NCBI RefSeq assembly: GCF_002224225.1
Contig: NZ_NJGG01000003.1
Span: 124,001-188,000, forward strand
Length of the DNA stretch: 64,000 bases
DNA from: Polynucleobacter cosmopolitanus
Lineage (GTDB): Bacteria; Pseudomonadota; Gammaproteobacteria; Burkholderiales; Burkholderiaceae
Direction of reading: 5' to 3'
The notes under the pieces were generated by a model. That model had not been told where the DNA came from. It saw nothing but the letters and a program-made list of their open reading frames with translations, and did no database searches. Each line of letters begins with the position of its first letter. The first letter of the stretch is position 1. Below are positions 60,553 through 64,000 of the stretch, piece after piece. Position numbers and translations under genes: made by a program.

Positions 60553-61104
60553 TTACTGGCCAATAACTTTTGCGCTATTGATCACAATCGTTGTGCTTGG
60601 TACATCAGCAAAAGGACGCTTGCTAGTGGTGCTCACGGCTTTGATTTTGTCGATTGTTTCTGTGCCTTTGATCACCATGCCAAAAACAGCATAACCATGA
60701 CCATCGGGACGAGGGTAATCCAAGTTCTTGTTATTCACCACGTTCACAAAAAACTGTGCTGTTGCTGAATCAGGCACATTGGTTCTTGCCATAGCGATGG
60801 AGTACACAACATTATTCAAGCCATTATTAGATTCAAGTGAAATCGGCGCTTTGGTTGCTTTCTGTTGCATGTCCGGGGTAAAACCACCACCTTGCACCAT
60901 GAAATTGTTGATCACTCGATGAAAAATAGTGCCGTTATAAAAACCACTATTCACATAGCCTAAGAAGTTCTCAACAGTTTTTGGGGCTTTTTCAGGGTTG
61001 AGTTCAACAACGAAGTCGCCCATGGTTGTTTTGAATTCAACTTTCGGACCTGCAAAGCTCAGCGTGGATAAGGTCACGAGAAGGGCAGCTAATAATTTTT
61101 TCAT
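60553..61104 (-). CDS. Cyclophilin-type peptidyl-prolyl cis-trans isomerase, exported
   Basis: 183 residues from the ATG at 61104; an ATG five codons earlier (61119) is possible. A signal peptide ends at TLSFA/GPKVEF. The cyclophilin core is present: TVENFLGYVNSGFYNGTIFHRVINNFMVQGG, MARTNVPDSATAQFFVNV and YAVFGMVIKG. It catalyses proline isomerisation, probably in the periplasm (PpiA-like). It begins the leftward run to pyrD and is separated from the tRNA by the tRNA terminator. Confidence 0.9.
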   Translation of the reverse strand: MKKLLAALLVTLSTLSFAGPKVEFKTTMGDFVVELNPEKAPKTVENFLGYVNSGFYNGTIFHRVINNFMVQGGGFTPDMQQKATKAPISLESNNGLNNVVYSIAMARTNVPDSATAQFFVNVVNNKNLDYPRPDGHGYAVFGMVIKGTETIDKIKAVSTTSKRPFADVPSTTIVINSAKVIGQ

Positions 61105-61158
61105 GGGATGGATGCTCATTGTTGGAAACCCTAAGTATGCCAAAGATATTGGGGTAAT

Positions 61159-61189
61159 AAAAAAGCCCCTCAAGTACATGAAGGGCTTT
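61159..61189 (-). terminator. Intrinsic terminator after tRNA-fMet
   Basis: An 11-bp stem with one mismatch (61162-61172 with 61179-61189), followed on the minus strand by six T. It lies 12 nt beyond the tRNA 3' end and overlaps no gene. Confidence 0.78.
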
Positions 61190-61200
61190 AGTCTAATATT

Positions 61201-61277
61201 TGGTTGCGGGGATAGGATTTGAACCTATGACCTTCGGGTTATGAGCCCGACGAGCTGCCAGACTGCTCCACCCCGCG
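61201..61277 (-). tRNA. Initiator tRNA-fMet (CAT)
   Basis: 77 nt with encoded CCA. The cloverleaf folds fully: acceptor CGCGGGG/CCCCGCA, anticodon loop CTCATAA with CAT, T arm AGGTTCAAATCCT. Initiator hallmarks are the unpaired C1-A72 and the three G:C pairs (GGG/CCC) at the base of the anticodon stem. It has its own promoter and terminator. Confidence 0.97.
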
Positions 61278-61290
61278 TCTGAAGAATGAA

Positions 61291-61319
61291 ACTATATCAG
61301 GTTAAACCCTAAATAGCAA
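61291..61319 (-). promoter_or_regulatory. Sigma-70 promoter of tRNA-fMet
   Basis: On the minus strand TTGCTA (61319-61314), exactly 17 bp, TATAGT (61296-61291). The predicted start lies about 7 nt before the mature tRNA 5' end. Confidence 0.7.
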
Positions 61320-61416
61320 GGACAACCTGTCTTTCTATCCAGTAATGCCATGTCTTTTAAAGAAAAAATTAGACTAAGTAGCTTATTTCTCATATTGGTT
61401 ATGTGAAAATCCGCAC

Positions 61417-62382
61417 ATGCAAAAACATCTGACTTATGCCCAATTAGTCGCTCCTGGCATTTACTGTGTTGATACCGGATTTGTAAGAGAGCAGTTTGAT
61501 GCCAGTTATATGGTGGTTGATGGCGATGAAGTTGCTTTCATCGACGTTGGCACCAACTACTCGATTCCCAGATTTTTAACCACCCTTGATGAACTTGGCT
61601 TAAGTTCTCAACAGGTCAAATACATTGTTTTGACACACGTTCACTTAGACCATGCAGGTGGTGCAGGCGAGATGATGCGGATATGCGAACAAGCCCAATT
61701 ACTGGTTCATACCCGAGGCGCTCGCCACATGATTGACCCGAGTGCTCTTCGAGCTGGAGCCGTGGGCGTTTATGGCGAAGACATTGTTGAGCAATCCTAT
61801 GGCCAATTGTTGCCAATCGATGCTGCAAGAGTTGTGGAAGTTGGCGAAGGTCATCAAATCCTTTTGGGTAGCAGAATACTCCATTGTTTAGATACGCCTG
61901 GTCATGCCAAGCACCATATCGCTATTTGGGATCCTATCAGTCGTGGTGCTTTCACGGGTGATACCTTTGGCCTCTCATACCGTGAGTTTGATACTGAAGA
62001 GGGTGCATACATCATGCCGACCACCACACCGATTCAGTTTGACCCTGATGCTCTGAAGGACTCAGTATTACGTATTGCAGCGCTCAATCCTGAGTGCTTG
62101 TTTCCGACTCATTTCAGCCGAATTAATGGTGTTGAGCGCTTAAAACGTCTTTTCTTAGAACAATTAGATGAAATTGTTGTTTTAGCGAAACAATTAAAAA
62201 ATGATTCAAATCGACATGCTCTACTGAAAGACGGAATGGCTAAGATTCATATAAATCATTTAAAAACAATGAAGTGCAAACTATCTACTGCTGAAATTAT
62301 CACTTTTCTTCAGATTGATTTGGAGCTCAATGCATTGGGAATTTGCCATTGGCTCGATAAATTAGAACCTGGGCTTAATTAA
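61417..62382 (+). CDS. Metallo-beta-lactamase fold hydrolase
   Basis: 321 residues. The zinc motif H74-V-H-L-D-H79 is complete, with later ligands in TPGHAKHH and FTGDTFG. The N-terminal VAPGIYCVDTGFVREQFDASYMVVDGD is typical of a class of stand-alone MBL-fold hydrolases, close to glyoxalase II-like proteins but lacking the glyoxalase II C-terminal signature. The substrate is unknown. No clear ribosome site is seen before the ATG. It lies between tRNA-fMet (divergent) and kup. Confidence 0.82.
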   Translation: MQKHLTYAQLVAPGIYCVDTGFVREQFDASYMVVDGDEVAFIDVGTNYSIPRFLTTLDELGLSSQQVKYIVLTHVHLDHAGGAGEMMRICEQAQLLVHTRGARHMIDPSALRAGAVGVYGEDIVEQSYGQLLPIDAARVVEVGEGHQILLGSRILHCLDTPGHAKHHIAIWDPISRGAFTGDTFGLSYREFDTEEGAYIMPTTTPIQFDPDALKDSVLRIAALNPECLFPTHFSRINGVERLKRLFLEQLDEIVVLAKQLKNDSNRHALLKDGMAKIHINHLKTMKCKLSTAEIITFLQIDLELNALGICHWLDKLEPGLN

Positions 62383-62384
62383 TG

Positions 62385-62412
62385 TTGCGTTGCAATATGG
62401 TCGGCATATAAT
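62385..62412 (+). promoter_or_regulatory. Sigma-70 promoter of kup
   Basis: TTGCGT (62385-62390), 16 bp, TATAAT (62407-62412, perfect). The predicted leader is about 22 nt with GGAG before the GTG start. Confidence 0.62.
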
Positions 62413-62440
62413 AAAAACATCATTTATTAGGGAGTAACCG

Positions 62441-64000
62441 GTGTCCATCAGTAATCCGGAAAATTCACAATCATCTTTACTGAAGCCAGTTGAGCTTCAT
62501 GGTCAAGATGGTCATCAGAAAGCAAGTACGGTCACTTTGGCGATTGCAGCCATTGGTGTTGTTTTTGGTGATATCGGCACAAGCCCTCTATACGCATTAA
62601 AAGAATCCTTCAGTCCAAGTCACGGTATTCCATTCAGTCAAATGGCTGTCTTTGGCATCATTTCAATGATGTTTTGGACAATCTTGCTGGTTGTGACATT
62701 TAAATATGTTCTCTTTGTGATGCGAGCTGACAATAAGGGTGAGGGTGGTGTGCTGTCTTTGATGGCATTGGCACTTCGATCACTTCAATCTGGAAGCCAA
62801 TCCTATTTAACGGTGATGATGTTGGGTATGTTTGGAGCTTGCATGCTCTATGGTGAATCAGTCATTACCCCAGCCATCTCTGTTCTATCAGCGGTGGAAG
62901 GTCTAGAAATTGCCACACCAGAAATGAAGCGCTTTGTGATTCCAATCACAATCACTATCTTAGTCGCTCTGTTTGTGATTCAAAAATATGGCACAGCTGC
63001 TGTTGGCAAACTATTTGGCCCCATCACAATTACATGGTTTATTTCATTGGCTGCTTTGGGGCTCTATAACGTCATCAAAGCACCTGAAATTTTTAACGCG
63101 ATCAATCCCATTTACGCGATAAATTTCATTTCCGAACATACTTTGATGGCCTATATCGTGATGGGCTCTGTGGTTCTTGTGGTGACTGGTGTTGAGGCTC
63201 TCTATCTAGATATGGGACACTTCGGTCGTAAACCGATTCGCTATGCTTGGTTGTTTTTAGTGTTGCCAAGTTTGCTTTTGAATTATTTTGGTCAAGGTGC
63301 TTTGTTGCTATCAAACCCTGAAGCCATTAAAAATCCTTTTTACTTGATGGTGCCTGAATGGGCTCTGTGGCCCATGGTTGGTTTGGCCACCGCTGCCACA
63401 GTGATTGCTTCTCAGGCGGTTATTTCAGGCGCATTCTCCTTAGCAAACCAAGCTATTTTGTTGGGTTTCTTACCCCGCATGGGTATTCGTCACACCTCAG
63501 ATAATGAAAGAGGTCAAATTTATATCCCTGTGGTGAACTGGTCACTCTTGATCATGGTACTTTTCACGGTGATTGAATTCAGGGAATCCGGTAATTTGGC
63601 GGCGGCTTACGGTATATCAGTCACGACGACGATGCTGATCACCACCATTCTTTTGGCCATTGTGATGCGTCGTGAGTGGCGCTTGAATCCAATTGTCATT
63701 GTTTGTTTGATCACAGCTTTCTTGATCATTGACTTGGCATTTTGGACTGCAACATTAATTAAACTAAAAGATGGTGGTTGGTACCCATTATTGATTGGCG
63801 TTATTTGTTTTACTTGTCTCATGACTTGGTACAAGGGTAGAAAATTACTGCGCGATCGCATTATTAATGAATCCATTCCTTTGGAGCCATTTGTAGCTGG
63901 ACTCTTAGCCCATCCCCCACATCGAGTTGAAGGCACGGGTATCTTTTTAACTGCTCACATCGATTACGTTCCTGTTGCGATGCTGCATAACCTCAAACAC
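62441..64000 (+). CDS. kup: Low-affinity potassium uptake protein Kup (3' end cut off by window)
   Basis: 520 codons are visible; the frame stays open to the window edge, and family members are around 620-630 residues. The start is GTG with GGAG 6 nt upstream. After a polar N-terminus the KUP signature [20 protein letters not shown] appears near residues 40-60, followed by about twelve membrane helices (for example [25 protein letters not shown] and [23 protein letters not shown]). The cytoplasmic C-terminal part begins near residue 460. It is a proton-coupled potassium importer of the inner membrane. Confidence 0.94.
   Translation, partial: MSISNPENSQSSLLKPVELHGQDGHQKASTVTLAIAAIGVVFGDIGTSPLYALKESFSPSHGIPFSQMAVFGIISMMFWTILLVVTFKYVLFVMRADNKGEGGVLSLMALALRSLQSGSQSYLTVMMLGMFGACMLYGESVITPAISVLSAVEGLEIATPEMKRFVIPITITILVALFVIQKYGTAAVGKLFGPITITWFISLAALGLYNVIKAPEIFNAINPIYAINFISEHTLMAYIVMGSVVLVVTGVEALYLDMGHFGRKPIRYAWLFLVLPSLLLNYFGQGALLLSNPEAIKNPFYLMVPEWALWPMVGLATAATVIASQAVISGAFSLANQAILLGFLPRMGIRHTSDNERGQIYIPVVNWSLLIMVLFTVIEFRESGNLAAAYGISVTTTMLITTILLAIVMRREWRLNPIVIVCLITAFLIIDLAFWTATLIKLKDGGWYPLLIGVICFTCLMTWYKGRKLLRDRIINESIPLEPFVAGLLAHPPHRVEGTGIFLTAHIDYVPVAMLHNLKH

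Overview
The window looks like a housekeeping stretch of a betaproteobacterial chromosome, most likely Polynucleobacter or a close low-GC Burkholderiaceae relative. This is judged from protein families and gene order: rpoS-rlmD; ndk-rlmN-ispG-hisS-yfgM-bamB-der-hfq-hflX-hflK-hflC-hisZ-purA; an E3 with its own lipoyl domain; a phasin; bpt-aat; and moderate A+T-leaning codon use. It is not based on a database match. Coding density is very high and many neighbours overlap by 1-11 nt. I saw no insertion sequence, prophage, integrase or CRISPR array.

Layout. 1-2865: end of the sigma factor RpoS, a PolB-like 3'-5' exonuclease and RlmD, closed by a terminator shared with a converging Bax-inhibitor-1 membrane protein. 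3911-17674: a long rightward run for nucleotide balance (ndk), rRNA/tRNA methylation (rlmN), isoprenoids (ispG), histidyl-tRNA (hisS), outer-membrane assembly (yfgM, bamB), ribosome assembly (der, hflX), RNA chaperoning (hfq), membrane protease control (hflKC), and histidine and purine synthesis (hisZ, purA). 17799-28560: RNase R with rlmB, tal and rpiA (pentose phosphate pathway) back to back, yggX, argA and the large helicase hrpA. 28628-33395: a small coiled-coil membrane protein, then a tightly packed run of a secreted beta-propeller, a deacetylase-like protein, a sterol-desaturase-family membrane protein, an EI24 membrane protein and a molybdopterin-binding-domain protein. This run is the least explained part of the window.

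33405-37640 is the nitrogen module glnA-ntrB-ntrC. It has a convincing sigma-54 promoter, tandem NtrC-like sites, and a terminator-like hairpin placed inside the first codons of ntrB. 37701-44673 holds xth, prlC, folD and a FixJ-type two-component system. That system diverges from the pyruvate dehydrogenase operon aceE-aceF-lpdA (44910-51044). A phasin gene with its own promoter and operator-like palindrome follows, then a histone-deacetylase-family hydrolase, an EamA transporter, a penicillin-binding endopeptidase and an IclR regulator.

55603-61104 is a leftward run: cyclophilin, fused PabB-PabC, Nudix hydrolase, the two N-degron transferases aat and bpt, and pyrD. An initiator tRNA-fMet with its own promoter and terminator follows, then a metallo-beta-lactamase-fold hydrolase, and kup, which runs off the right edge.

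No wholly new defence or mobile system is visible. The best second looks are regulatory: the ntrB hairpins, the pdh/two-component intergenic region, the phasin operator and structured 3' end, and the 28964-33395 cell-envelope-like cluster.
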